Origin: JAJDTR01 sp965220415
Lineage (GTDB): Bacteria; Poribacteria; WGA-4E; JAJDTR01
NCBI GenBank assembly: GCA_965220415.1
Contig: OZ244829.1
Location: forward strand, 124,001-188,000
Reading direction: 5' to 3'
Length of the DNA: 64,000 bases
Of the stretch, positions 43,069-52,188 are shown in pieces. The notes beneath the pieces are model-generated. The model saw nothing but the letters and a program-made list of their open reading frames with translations, ran no database searches and had not been told where the DNA came from. Made by a program: the position numbers and the translations under genes. Positions within the stretch are counted from its first letter, which is position 1, and each line of letters opens with the position of its first letter.

Positions 43069-44547
43069 TCAATGTGTCCCCATCTCGTCCTGGTCTCCAG
43101 CATCCGACTGTTTCCAATCTAGCTCGCTTTCATTCCATTCAAATACCTGCAAGGGGCCAAACTGCAAATTAACGGTTAAACTCTTTGGCGTCGGTGAGCT
43201 ATCAAATCGATTGAAGTCGCGAATTACGACATAGGTGTGTTGACCATCAGAAATTTCCTTGCAAGAGGCGATGAAATCATTAAGATTATGGATCGCCCTG
43301 CCGTTGATTTCCTGAATGACTACCTTTGAATTACCGCTCCGCTCGCGTATACCAACCCGTGAGAAGCTACTTCCTGCATCGGCATGCGTGAGATAAACAC
43401 CTTCCGCTTTGAAGTAGAGCATGCGTCGCAAATCCGGAGTGACATCGTGAAATATTGAACCGGCAAAGCGAACAAATCGGCGAACCTTTTTGAGTTCAAG
43501 GTCTGCGACCGGTATTTTGACAGTCATCTGTTCGCCATTGCGGTAAATCTCCAACACTACATCTGATCCGACGCTGTCGTTGAGCATCGCGTCAAAGGTA
43601 TAAAGATCGTCGCGGATGAGATTGTCATTAATCCGATAAATAATATCCGACGCGCGGAGGAGGTTCTCGCCCGTGGTACGAGGGATAATTGACTCAATCT
43701 GGATGACTTTCGGTGTACCTGATTCAGACGGTCCGATTTCCACACGCGACGATTCCGGCAATCTAAAATGCTTAATTGCCTCGCCAATCGAGATAAGTTC
43801 CAGGTCTACACCAATCTCGCCGCGATGGATTGAGGTCTTATTCTGAATGTGAGATAATGCATCAATCAAATACTCGATGGGAAGTTCGAAACTAGAGGTG
43901 TCGGTTCCTCTAGCGTGAATGGCAATCACTTCTCCTTTCGTGTTCCACACCGGACTTCCGCTCGAGCCGCCTGTTCGATCAAAGGTCGTGTGTATGTAAC
44001 TCGAATGCCTATTTCCTTTGTTCACATTAAGGTTGGCGACTTTCCCCTCTTTGATTGAGTATTCCTCTTTATCGTTGTTACCGATTAACAACAGTTCATC
44101 GCCTAAGGCAAGATCGCGCCATGCTCCAAGTTGAACCGCTTCCAGAGAAAACTCGACTTCGCTAGGGTCTATCTGGTAGAAACCGAAATCGTGTGTCGGG
44201 TCGTAATAGAAGACCTTTGCCTCCGTAAAACTTCCATCGTAAAAATTAATCTTAACATAAGCCGGACTGCTTCCTGTGACGTGACGGTTAGTAGCTATAA
44301 TCCCACGTTCCGCATCTACAATGAATCCGGTAGCGAAACTGGTTCCCTTTGCTTCGGTCTCAAAGACAACTTCGGATGAAGTTTCCACATTTACAACCAT
44401 GGGCTTAAATGCGGCAATCTGATCTGTCCAGTTATGGGCGGCATGACTTCTCAGTGCAATACCGTGCAATGACAGGAAAATTGCGATACACCAAATGGAA
44501 ATCGTTTTAGTCCGTCCGCATTGAAAAAAAGTCGTGGCGATGAGCAT
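43069..44547 (-). CDS. HtrA/DegP-like serine protease with PDZ domains
   Basis: Exported trypsin-like protease for envelope protein quality control. A signal segment (ISIWCIAIFLSLHGIALRS) leads to the catalytic domain: His89 in ATNRHVTGS, Asp120 in DPTHDFGFYQID and Ser196 in RTGGSSGSPVW. Two PDZ-like regions follow (IIPRTTGENLLRASDIIYRI, and later GVYLTHADAGSSF..VIQEINGRAIHNL). The arrangement, with DFGFYQ and no regulatory loop like DegP, resembles the Nma111-like branch. The start is ATG 44547 with GGAGG 6 nt upstream; a TTG at 44559 would add four residues. 492 aa. Confidence 0.88.
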   Translation of the reverse strand: MLIATTFFQCGRTKTISIWCIAIFLSLHGIALRSHAAHNWTDQIAAFKPMVVNVETSSEVVFETEAKGTSFATGFIVDAERGIIATNRHVTGSSPAYVKINFYDGSFTEAKVFYYDPTHDFGFYQIDPSEVEFSLEAVQLGAWRDLALGDELLLIGNNDKEEYSIKEGKVANLNVNKGNRHSSYIHTTFDRTGGSSGSPVWNTKGEVIAIHARGTDTSSFELPIEYLIDALSHIQNKTSIHRGEIGVDLELISIGEAIKHFRLPESSRVEIGPSESGTPKVIQIESIIPRTTGENLLRASDIIYRINDNLIRDDLYTFDAMLNDSVGSDVVLEIYRNGEQMTVKIPVADLELKKVRRFVRFAGSIFHDVTPDLRRMLYFKAEGVYLTHADAGSSFSRVGIRERSGNSKVVIQEINGRAIHNLNDFIASCKEISDGQHTYVVIRDFNRFDSSPTPKSLTVNLQFGPLQVFEWNESELDWKQSDAGDQDEMGTH

Positions 44548-44957
44548 TGGTGCCTCCAAAATGTTGAAGTAAGCTAACTTAGGTGGCTGAAGAGACTGCC
44601 TCGGTAATTAGCCTATTGATGGATTTAGATTAAGAACGTTTGTAGACCGAAGCTGAAATCCGAATACCGTTAGAATTATCAGGGCGAATTATAGAATAAC
44701 ACAACCACTCGGAAATTGGAAAAGTATTTTGGAGGGTATACGATGCTGGTTTCAATACGACCGAAAAACAGAGAATTTACCGAATTTCTCGGCGTTACTC
44801 CGGAACAATCTCACGCCTAAAGACTGGGTAAGGAACACGTATGCAAATCCAATTGGAATGGAGCGAGCAGGGACGTTACAGAGGAAAGAATTGATTGAAT
44901 GGAAGGAACCGATACCAATAAATCTTACGAGAAAAAGCGATTACTATTTGATATGAC

Positions 44958-45866
44958 TCACTGCTTTTTCCGACTATCTTTTGCGTCGTCTGTAGGCACG
45001 TTTTTCGCAGTTGCCGACTTTTTCTGTGATTCGGCAAGATATTCAAACAGATTGGGGCCATCGGGATCGTCTTCAATGTCAGCAGTTTGACGTGCTGTAT
45101 CATCCGACACCGTGACGGGCTGTTTCGGTGTCGATTCGGGCATGTTTTGGGGAGGACGTTGGGCGGTCGTGGCTTGTGCGGCGCCAATTCCGGCGGGTTG
45201 TTGGCCGTGTGTTTCAAGTTGTTCTATTCGCTCCAATACTTGGTGCAGCGTTTTTCGCACCATCATAAGTTGGTCCTGGAGGGTTTCCACACGGGCGGTT
45301 AACTGAGAGACCGAGTCCGTGACATCTTCTTGGCGGCTTTCGGGTGCGGTGTGCGAAAATACTTGTTTATCAGTATTACTCGCGACATTCGGACTCGGCG
45401 GGACAGCCGGAGTTTGAGAGCTTGGGCTGGATTCTCGGGTTGAACCCTTGGTCGGCGTATCTTCGTGGGAAACATCAAGCAATTTGATTTCATAGATGCC
45501 AGAGCCGATTCCTTTAGTTGAAAAGTATGAAACCCTGACCCTTACTTCTTGGCCAATCTCCATCTTACCCAAGCGAAGGCTCAGATTCCAGATTACTGCG
45601 TCGTTATGCCAAGCAAGTTCCCAACCTGGCCGGCGATTCAATCCGCGCAGATAAGCGGTAACCAAACTCGTATCGGAAATCTCTTGTACCATCGGCTCGG
45701 TGGTTAAGGTTCCCGAAGTTTCGACTGGCTGAAAATGTGCGTCAACCTCCGTGCGCGGCTGTACAATCGACATGGGGATTTCCCCCTGCTCCGCCTTCAT
45801 GGTGGTCATCCACACAGCGTCGCTTATTCGCTTACACCCGATATTATAATGATATTGAACTGCCAT
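44958..45866 (-). CDS. Protein of unknown function with a central coiled coil
   Basis: 302 residues if started at ATG 45866. The first half has WELAWHNDAVIWNLSLRLG and VRVRVSYFSTKGIGSGIYEIKLLDV, a compact beta-rich part. Then comes a Pro/Ser/Thr-rich linker, a predicted coiled coil (VSQLTARVETLQDQLMMVRK, about residues 185-222) and a charged tail. The ATG at 45773 (MSIVQPRTE) has AGGGGGA 7 nt upstream, and a TATAAT on this strand at 45843-45848 lies inside the longer reading, so the shorter 271-residue form may be the real one. The coiled coil suggests self-association. No family recognised. Confidence 0.6.
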   Translation of the reverse strand: MAVQYHYNIGCKRISDAVWMTTMKAEQGEIPMSIVQPRTEVDAHFQPVETSGTLTTEPMVQEISDTSLVTAYLRGLNRRPGWELAWHNDAVIWNLSLRLGKMEIGQEVRVRVSYFSTKGIGSGIYEIKLLDVSHEDTPTKGSTRESSPSSQTPAVPPSPNVASNTDKQVFSHTAPESRQEDVTDSVSQLTARVETLQDQLMMVRKTLHQVLERIEQLETHGQQPAGIGAAQATTAQRPPQNMPESTPKQPVTVSDDTARQTADIEDDPDGPNLFEYLAESQKKSATAKNVPTDDAKDSRKKQ

Positions 45867-45929
45867 TGCCCATGTCCCAGCCGAGATTGTTAACGGCAGA
45901 TTAAAATTGACTCTCGAACTTGTTTTTAT

Positions 45930-46772
45930 CTATTCCATCCGGTTTGGGTTCAAGCGATTTCGGATTGAATCTAACGTTGGAATGTTTGCTGTATACCGAC
46001 CTTCCACTGCGAATGATGCGGCACAGTGTGCAAAATTCAATGCCTCCTGTGGTAATTGTGTTTCATAATATTTTATTAGAAATGCCGCGGCAAATACGTC
46101 GCCAGCCCCCGTAGGGTCAATTTCGTTCGCGGGATAAGCGTTTGAGTCCAGAACCCGACCATTTTCATAAAGGGTAGCCCCTTCCTTTCCCTTTGTCAAT
46201 ACCACAATCTTCGTCAGTTCAATATATTTTTCAAGTTCGTCGGGATATGTGCTCAAATCTTCATCACTCAGAATTAGCACATCGGCGTGCGGTAAAATTA
46301 ACGTGGCGGAACTCCAACGCTTGGCAATGGCTCGGGAATCACTGTTTCGATGCCGCATCCAACCTTGCGGGGTGACGCCAATTAGCGAACCGCTGAAACT
46401 ATGGATACAATCGGGATCCACTTCGTCAGCAATCGGACACAAATACGCAATTTGGGCTTCACAACAATCGCCCGTGACATGTTGCGGCTTCAATTTTGTC
46501 CCTAGCGCCAGGATCGATTGTTGGCGTTGACCATTCTCGCGATAACGGTTGTCAAAAATTGTAGTGTTGGAAGATTCTTGGTAAGTGATTTCGATACCAT
46601 CCAACAACAGATTGCGTCGATCAAAGTCATCCCCCACTGCGGTAATGACACGGGCCTTGAAACCTAAGTTGCGGGCGGTAATTGCCGAATACGCCGCCGA
46701 TCCGCCAAGCACATACCCGTTGGGGGTAACATCATAGCAAAAATGTCCGATGGCGAGAAAGGTTGCAGTCAT
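45930..46772 (-). CDS. PfkB-family carbohydrate kinase
   Basis: ATP-dependent sugar or nucleoside kinase of about 280 residues. The first motif FLAIGHFCYDV with GGSAAYSAITARNLG is near the N-terminus, and the second PfkB signature DPTGAGDVFAAAFLIKY holds the catalytic Asp. The sugar cannot be told; members phosphorylate ribose, fructose, adenosine and others. The start is ATG 46772; an in-frame TTG at 46841 lies in repeat-adjacent DNA. It overlaps no neighbour and is 63 nt before the 44958 gene on the same strand. Confidence 0.85.
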   Translation of the reverse strand: MTATFLAIGHFCYDVTPNGYVLGGSAAYSAITARNLGFKARVITAVGDDFDRRNLLLDGIEITYQESSNTTIFDNRYRENGQRQQSILALGTKLKPQHVTGDCCEAQIAYLCPIADEVDPDCIHSFSGSLIGVTPQGWMRHRNSDSRAIAKRWSSATLILPHADVLILSDEDLSTYPDELEKYIELTKIVVLTKGKEGATLYENGRVLDSNAYPANEIDPTGAGDVFAAAFLIKYYETQLPQEALNFAHCAASFAVEGRYTANIPTLDSIRNRLNPNRME

Positions 46773-46877
46773 TCTCCATGCCGGAATGAACCAATGTGCG
46801 CAAAGCGAAGCATTTTGTAACGATTTTACAGATGAATCCAAGAAAAGTCAAGAAGATTTTGCACGGTTGAAGGCGGT

Positions 46878-47017
46878 TATACTCCGCGCTGTCAGAAATT
46901 GCGTCTTCTGTAGGAGCGATCTCCAGGTCGCGACCTGCGTTCCCGGTAGGTGCGGTTTCCAACCGCACCTACCGCCAGACGCTTGAAAACACGCAATTTT
47001 CAGCAGCGTGAAGTATA
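46878..47017. repeat. 140-bp MITE-like element, copy 2
   Basis: Same length and structure as the copy at 27255. It begins TATACTCCGCGCTG, ends CAGCAGCGTGAAGTATA, and carries the GTAGGAGCGATC and GTAGGTGCGGTT hairpins. It lies between divergent genes in the gap 46773-47261. Confidence 0.8.
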
Positions 47018-47093
47018 TTTCTGTTGGCGCCTTCCATTCGTCTTGAGCGCGGAGGAGAAGATTGGTGATTGGGTTAGAAGACTCCATCGCGCT

Positions 47094-47111
47094 GGGATCT
47101 CTATCGCGCGG
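47094..47111 (+). repeat. Left half of a GATC-bounded repeat
   Basis: GGGATCTCTATCGCGCGG; the right half is absent. Confidence 0.45.
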
Positions 47112-47168
47112 AATTGTGTTTGATTCTCAGAATCAGATGGGGTTGTCCTGGAGATTCGTCATTTCCCG

Positions 47169-47198
47169 TTGACGGAAGCCAGCGTCTGGTGATATAGT
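47169..47198 (+). promoter_or_regulatory. Probable glpK promoter
   Basis: TTGACG, 18-nt spacer, TATAGT, about 65 nt upstream of the glpK start. Confidence 0.55.
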
Positions 47199-47261
47199 GG
47201 CGATGCTTTGAACTCGGCGATTTGACCGCATGTCTCAACGGAATCAGGTTTTGAACGAAAG

Positions 47262-48761
47262 ATGGGACGAAAGACAAATCCACCCTATGTACTTTCTATC
47301 GATCAAGGTACAACCGGTTCCACAGTCTTATTGGTTGATTCGCACGGGGAGATTGTCGCGCGTAGCTATCAAGAGTTGAGGCAACACTATCCACGTCCGG
47401 GATGGATCGAACAAAATCCGGTCGAGATTTGGGAGAAGACGCTCTACGCCATCCATGAAGTGGTTGGCAATTGCGAAATCTCTGCAAACGTCATCGCCGC
47501 AATCGGAATAACTAATCAACGCGAGACCACCATCCTCTGGGAGCGGGATACGGGTAAACCCATTTACCCGGCAATTGTTTGGCAATGCCGACGCACCATG
47601 GACGAATGCAATGAACTGAAGGACTTGGGACTGGAAGATGGTATTCGTACAAAAACAGGTTTGGTGCTCGATCCGTACTTCTCCGCGACAAAGATTGCAT
47701 GGATTCTAAACCGTGTGGATGGCGCCCGCGAACAGGCTAAGTCCGGGAATATAGCGTTCGGAACGGTGGACACATGGTTACTCTGGAACCTAACTAGCGG
47801 TGTGGTTCACGCTACCGATTACACCAACGCGTCGCGCACATTGCTGTACAACATCGAAAGGCTTGCATGGGATGATGAACTACTAGATATTTTCCGCATT
47901 CCTAAGGAGATTCTGCCGGAAGTAGGTCGGTCAACGCGCGTGTTCGGCGCCGTGAACGATGTTCATCCCGCTCTGAACGGCATTCCAATAGCGGCGATTG
48001 CCGGCGACCAACAGGCGGCACTGTTCGGGCAACTCTGTACAGAGCCGGGCATGGCGAAAAACACGTATGGCACAGGCTGTTTTCTCATGCTCAATACCGG
48101 CGAAGAGCGCGTTCACTCCGACGCAGGTTTACTGACGACACTGGCGTGCAGCCTTGATGATCAGCCTGTCTACGCGCTCGAAGGAAGTGTGTTTGTCGCG
48201 GGAGCAGCCGTGCAATGGCTCCGGGATGGCATTGAGATTGTCGGTTCAGCGGCCGAAACCGAAGCGATTGCGACTAGCGTCGAGGACACAGCGGGCGTTG
48301 TCGTTGTTCCTGCGTTTACCGGTTTGGGGGCGCCGTATTGGAACGCCAATGCAAAAGGGGCGATTACCGGTCTCACGCGCGGGACAACTCGCTCGCATAT
48401 TGTTCGAGCAACGCTTGAGTCGATTGCATTTCAAACCGCCGATCTGGTCGACGCCATGACAAGAGAATTTGGTACGGCGCATTCTCGGCTGCGAGTAGAC
48501 GGAGGGGCTGCCGAAAATAATTTCCTAATGCAGTTTCAAGCCGATATTCTCGGAATGGATGTTGAGCGACCACAGCAGATTGAAAGCACAGGACTCGGAG
48601 CTGCTTTTCTCGCGGGATTAACGTGCGGCGTGTGGGTGCGTGTTGAAGAACTTCAATTGAGTCGGAAGGTCGATCGTGTCTTTTCTTCAAACATGGGCGA
48701 TCCAGAGCGCCGCGAAAAGTTAGCGGTCTGGAAAGACGCCGTCCGAAGGGTGATGATTTGA
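47262..48761 (+). CDS. glpK: Glycerol kinase
   Basis: FGGY-family kinase forming glycerol 3-phosphate from glycerol and ATP. It opens VLSIDQGTTGSTVLLVD (phosphate-1 loop), and has GITNQRETTILW, VWQCRRT, the sugar-binding-type DYTNASRTLLYN, and C-terminal FTGLGAPYWN and RVDGGAAENNFLMQFQAD. At 499 residues it is standard. No glpF, glpD or glpR gene is near. The stop codon directly abuts the ATG of the sensor kinase gene (no spacer), so both are surely on one mRNA. Confidence 0.95.
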   Translation: MGRKTNPPYVLSIDQGTTGSTVLLVDSHGEIVARSYQELRQHYPRPGWIEQNPVEIWEKTLYAIHEVVGNCEISANVIAAIGITNQRETTILWERDTGKPIYPAIVWQCRRTMDECNELKDLGLEDGIRTKTGLVLDPYFSATKIAWILNRVDGAREQAKSGNIAFGTVDTWLLWNLTSGVVHATDYTNASRTLLYNIERLAWDDELLDIFRIPKEILPEVGRSTRVFGAVNDVHPALNGIPIAAIAGDQQAALFGQLCTEPGMAKNTYGTGCFLMLNTGEERVHSDAGLLTTLACSLDDQPVYALEGSVFVAGAAVQWLRDGIEIVGSAAETEAIATSVEDTAGVVVVPAFTGLGAPYWNANAKGAITGLTRGTTRSHIVRATLESIAFQTADLVDAMTREFGTAHSRLRVDGGAAENNFLMQFQADILGMDVERPQQIESTGLGAAFLAGLTCGVWVRVEELQLSRKVDRVFSSNMGDPERREKLAVWKDAVRRVMI

Positions 48762-50504
48762 ATGCATCTGCAATGGAAATACGCACTCGTCGTAAATCTG
48801 GCTGTATTAATTGTGTTGGCGGTGTTCTACATCGTAGATGATTTTAGAGCGCAACGAGAATTAAACAGTCTTTACAACACCGGTCTGGAAAGCGGTGCGG
48901 ATTTTAAGGCGATTACAGAGAAAACAATACGCCCTGCAGTTGTCGATGAAATTGTAAGGTGGCAGTCGTTCAAAAGGGAAGAAATTGAGAGGGTTCTTCA
49001 GGAGAAAAAAGATGAGCACGGCGATTTGAGTGGCGTCGAAGATATTAATGTGACGCATGGTAATTCTACCGCGATTCAGGCAGCACTTACACCCCGGAAG
49101 AACGAAGAGGCGTTCCATATTAACCTCACTCCCGAGGATGAATTTGACATCGAGCGATTTGGTGCGAAACTCTATCCGATAGAAGGAAAGTACGAGACCG
49201 CGGTAATTGTCCCTTATCAAGCGGATTTGATTGCACAAACAAGTGACAGGCTTATCTTCAGAGTGGAACTCGCGCACCAGAACGATTTGGATCGAGGTCA
49301 GATGTCCGAAAATCTTAGGCAAGAGTTCGTAAATGAGCAAGTTTTTGATTCCAATTTTCAGGAGATAGAGGTTGAGGTAAAAGAAAAGGGACGGAGATGG
49401 CTAGTAACTGATACGAGTAATGCGCAAAGGTATTTGATTTGGCGAAACGAAGACGCACTTGCTGTTCATGTAGACAATCCAGTCGGAATCGAGAAAGAAA
49501 GCCTCATTGAAGGATATATTCAAGTAATCTTCCGCATTCCCGAGATCCCCAGGATGATTCATAACTCTCGTTTGATGCATCTTGCGCTGCTTGTTGTCAT
49601 GAGTAGCCTGCTATTCATCATCGTCAATATTACGACGACCCGCCTTATTATGCGTCCGCTTGAGCAAATGATGCAGATAATAAGGGGTGCGGAGGCGGGA
49701 GATCCGGATTCGCTCCAGCAGTCCTATTCATCGGGTGAAATTGGACGGGTGACCTATAGCCTTGTACGAATGCTTAGACAGTTGAAGGGCGCGCACTCAA
49801 AACGGATAGCGGCTCTGGAACAGTTCGCTGGTGGAGTTGCCCACGAGATTCGGAATCCACTCAATTCAATCGGCATGACTGCCCAGTACCTAAAATCTAT
49901 CTTCTCACAATCCAACGTGAGGGAGGAAGATATTGAGGAAGCGAGGGAGCTGTTGGGCATAGTCAATGATGAAATCGGGCAGTTGAAGGATATCACCGAA
50001 CAGTTCTTGACGTTAAATCGTCCGAAGCATCTCAATTTGGAACCGACGCAACTCGATGACCTGATAGATCGGGTGTTGGCAGAATTTGCACTCAGTATAA
50101 AAGAGCCGAAGATTCATGTCGTGAAAAATTATGACGTTAAGCTTCCCGCCATCAATCTCGATCCGGCATTGATACGACAGACGTTTTTCAATTTCGTGCA
50201 AAACAGCATTCAAGCCATGTCCAAGGGTGGGAGCATCTATATTAGTACGCGAATGGACGAGAAAGGCGCTGGTCAACGCGTAATCGTGGAAATTCGGGAT
50301 ACGGGCATTGGCATCCCGGAGGAAATTCAGGAGCGAATCTTTGACGCTTATTTCACTACGAAGGAAAATGAGGGTGGAATTGGACTTGGACTTGCGCTTG
50401 CGCACCAAATAATAACCGCGCACCATGGAGAGGTTGAAATGAAAAGCAAGGTTGGAATGGGAACAGCGTTTACAATTGCTTTTCCTGTCCAGATTAAGAC
50501 TTGA
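48762..50504 (+). CDS. Membrane sensor histidine kinase (NtrB/AtoS-type)
   Basis: Two-component sensor of 580 residues. The first membrane segment is residues 4-25, an outside sensor region follows to about 270, and the second membrane segment is 271-291. Then come a HAMP linker, HisKA with H361 in FAGGVAHEIRNPLN, and the ATPase with NFVQNSIQAM, DTGIGIPEEIQERIF and GIGLGLALAHQI. It starts immediately after the glpK stop, and its partner regulator lies 250 nt downstream. The linkage to glpK may mean that carbon or glycerol state is sensed; that is inference from position only. Confidence 0.93.
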   Translation: MHLQWKYALVVNLAVLIVLAVFYIVDDFRAQRELNSLYNTGLESGADFKAITEKTIRPAVVDEIVRWQSFKREEIERVLQEKKDEHGDLSGVEDINVTHGNSTAIQAALTPRKNEEAFHINLTPEDEFDIERFGAKLYPIEGKYETAVIVPYQADLIAQTSDRLIFRVELAHQNDLDRGQMSENLRQEFVNEQVFDSNFQEIEVEVKEKGRRWLVTDTSNAQRYLIWRNEDALAVHVDNPVGIEKESLIEGYIQVIFRIPEIPRMIHNSRLMHLALLVVMSSLLFIIVNITTTRLIMRPLEQMMQIIRGAEAGDPDSLQQSYSSGEIGRVTYSLVRMLRQLKGAHSKRIAALEQFAGGVAHEIRNPLNSIGMTAQYLKSIFSQSNVREEDIEEARELLGIVNDEIGQLKDITEQFLTLNRPKHLNLEPTQLDDLIDRVLAEFALSIKEPKIHVVKNYDVKLPAINLDPALIRQTFFNFVQNSIQAMSKGGSIYISTRMDEKGAGQRVIVEIRDTGIGIPEEIQERIFDAYFTTKENEGGIGLGLALAHQIITAHHGEVEMKSKVGMGTAFTIAFPVQIKT

Positions 50505-50643
50505 GAAGCGGCGTCGGTTGCGAGTCACCGATTAACAGTATATTTTATAAGTGAAATCAATTCACCATTACAGACTTAGCGGTTCATTCGCTAAGCGTTT
50601 AATGCTTACGAGACTGGCAAAATAAACCCGTTCTACCACCCCG

Positions 50644-50670
50644 GTAGGTGCGGTTTCTAACCGCACCGGC
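50644..50670 (+). repeat. REP-like hairpin
   Basis: GTAGGTGCGGTT-TCT-AACCGCACC plus GGC; it lies between the kinase and regulator genes, where it could act as an mRNA stabiliser or attenuator. Confidence 0.65.
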
Positions 50671-50757
50671 ACCCAACACTAACCATATTATTTTGGAAAA
50701 TAAACCATTAAGTGAGTAAGTTCATACCCTTCAACCAAAATCTTGGAGGATTGGAAA

Positions 50758-52146
50758 ATGTCATCAATTCTGATTGTAGACGATGAACACGCACAGCGGA
50801 CCATATTGCGAAGCGTTCTGAAGCGAGAGGGTTATGAGGTTGAAACGGCAAAGAACCGTTCCGACGCGCTTGAAAAAATGGGAAAAAGATTGTTTGATGT
50901 GGTTCTCAGTGATATGCGCATGACATCACAAATGGAGGGACGCGATCTGCTCAAAGAGATAAAACAGCAAGATCCCGACATACCCGTGCTCATCATGACA
51001 GCTTATGCGGAAATAGGCGACGCCGTGGACCTCGTTGCACGAGAAGGCGCTTTCTACTACCTCGAGAAGCCGATTGACATTGATGTGCTCAAAAAAGAAC
51101 TCAAACGTGCGGTGGACTTAAGGGGTGTTCCACCAGTCCGGGATGAAGATGGCAATCAGGCAGTTCCCGATATAGAATTTGAGACGGTTGTAGGACAAAG
51201 TTCACAGATGAAACAGTTATTCAGGATTATGTGTCGTATTATCCATCGCGGCGTAAATCAAGTATTGATTACCGGAGAGACCGGTACGGGTAAAGAGGTG
51301 GTTGCAAAAGCGATTCACGGATATGGGAAGCGCCAGGATAAGCCGTTTGTCCCGATAAACTGCAATGCCATCCCCGAACTACTTATAGAGAGTGAATTGT
51401 TTGGACATGAAAAGGGATCGTTCACGGGCGCTGACCATCAGAAGATAGGACAGTTTGAGCTTGGGAATGGAGGAACGGTTTTCCTTGATGAAATTGGTGA
51501 TGTTCCGCTGAACATGCAGAGTAAACTCCTTCGAGTTTTGCAGGAGCGCGAGGTTTCACGTGTAGGCGGTACTAAACCGATTGAGGTTGATGTCTGCGTC
51601 ATCGCGGCAACGAACAAAGACCTGAAAGCACTCTGCGAGACAGGTGAGTTTCGAGACGATCTCTACTTTCGACTAAACGTTATCCCGCTTCATGTTCCTT
51701 CGTTAAGGGATCGAAGAGGCGACATCCCCATCTTGGTCAATCATTTCCTGAATAAATTCAGTAAAGAGTATCTTGATGCAGAACAAAAATCCGTGACTCC
51801 ACGGGCGATATCCGCGCTTCGACGATACGATTGGCCCGGGAATGTTCGTCAACTGGAGAACTATCTACATAGAATATTTGTACTTTCCGAAAACGAGGCA
51901 ATCGATCTTGATGACCTTCCTCCCGACATCTCGGATGGCGTCCCGCCGCCAGCGGATTTCCAAGTTGAGATTCCGGAGCAGGGCGTGTCCCTTGAGGACA
52001 TTATGAAGGAATATATACAGGTGGCGCTTTCCAAGACGAATGGCAACCAGACAAAAGCGGCGGAACTATTGGGAATCTCGCGACGCCGACTTCAGAATCG
52101 GATTCAGAACTACGGTATCGATAGCCAAGAGTTCAAGAACGGCTAA
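50758..52146 (+). CDS. Sigma-54-dependent response regulator (NtrC family)
   Basis: Activator working with RNA polymerase-sigma54. The receiver domain has D8, D9 and the phosphorylated D52 (VVLSDMRM) and K at the end of LEKPID. The AAA+ domain has Walker A GETGTGKE (173-180) and the sigma-54 contact loop as GSFTGA (220-225; the first residues usually read GAFTGA). The C-terminal Fis-type helix-turn-helix is NQTKAAELLGISRRRLQNRI. ATG 50758 has GGAGG 8 nt upstream; a TTG 15 nt earlier is unlikely. Paired with the preceding histidine kinase. Targets unknown. Confidence 0.94.
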   Translation: MSSILIVDDEHAQRTILRSVLKREGYEVETAKNRSDALEKMGKRLFDVVLSDMRMTSQMEGRDLLKEIKQQDPDIPVLIMTAYAEIGDAVDLVAREGAFYYLEKPIDIDVLKKELKRAVDLRGVPPVRDEDGNQAVPDIEFETVVGQSSQMKQLFRIMCRIIHRGVNQVLITGETGTGKEVVAKAIHGYGKRQDKPFVPINCNAIPELLIESELFGHEKGSFTGADHQKIGQFELGNGGTVFLDEIGDVPLNMQSKLLRVLQEREVSRVGGTKPIEVDVCVIAATNKDLKALCETGEFRDDLYFRLNVIPLHVPSLRDRRGDIPILVNHFLNKFSKEYLDAEQKSVTPRAISALRRYDWPGNVRQLENYLHRIFVLSENEAIDLDDLPPDISDGVPPPADFQVEIPEQGVSLEDIMKEYIQVALSKTNGNQTKAAELLGISRRRLQNRIQNYGIDSQEFKNG

Positions 52147-52188
52147 AACTGCGCAATCGCTGATAATCTTGGAATGGGGAGATTTTGG

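Noticed and set aside
42917..43234. 105-codon plus-strand frame
   Set aside because: Half of it is antisense to the HtrA-like gene and its composition is not protein-like.
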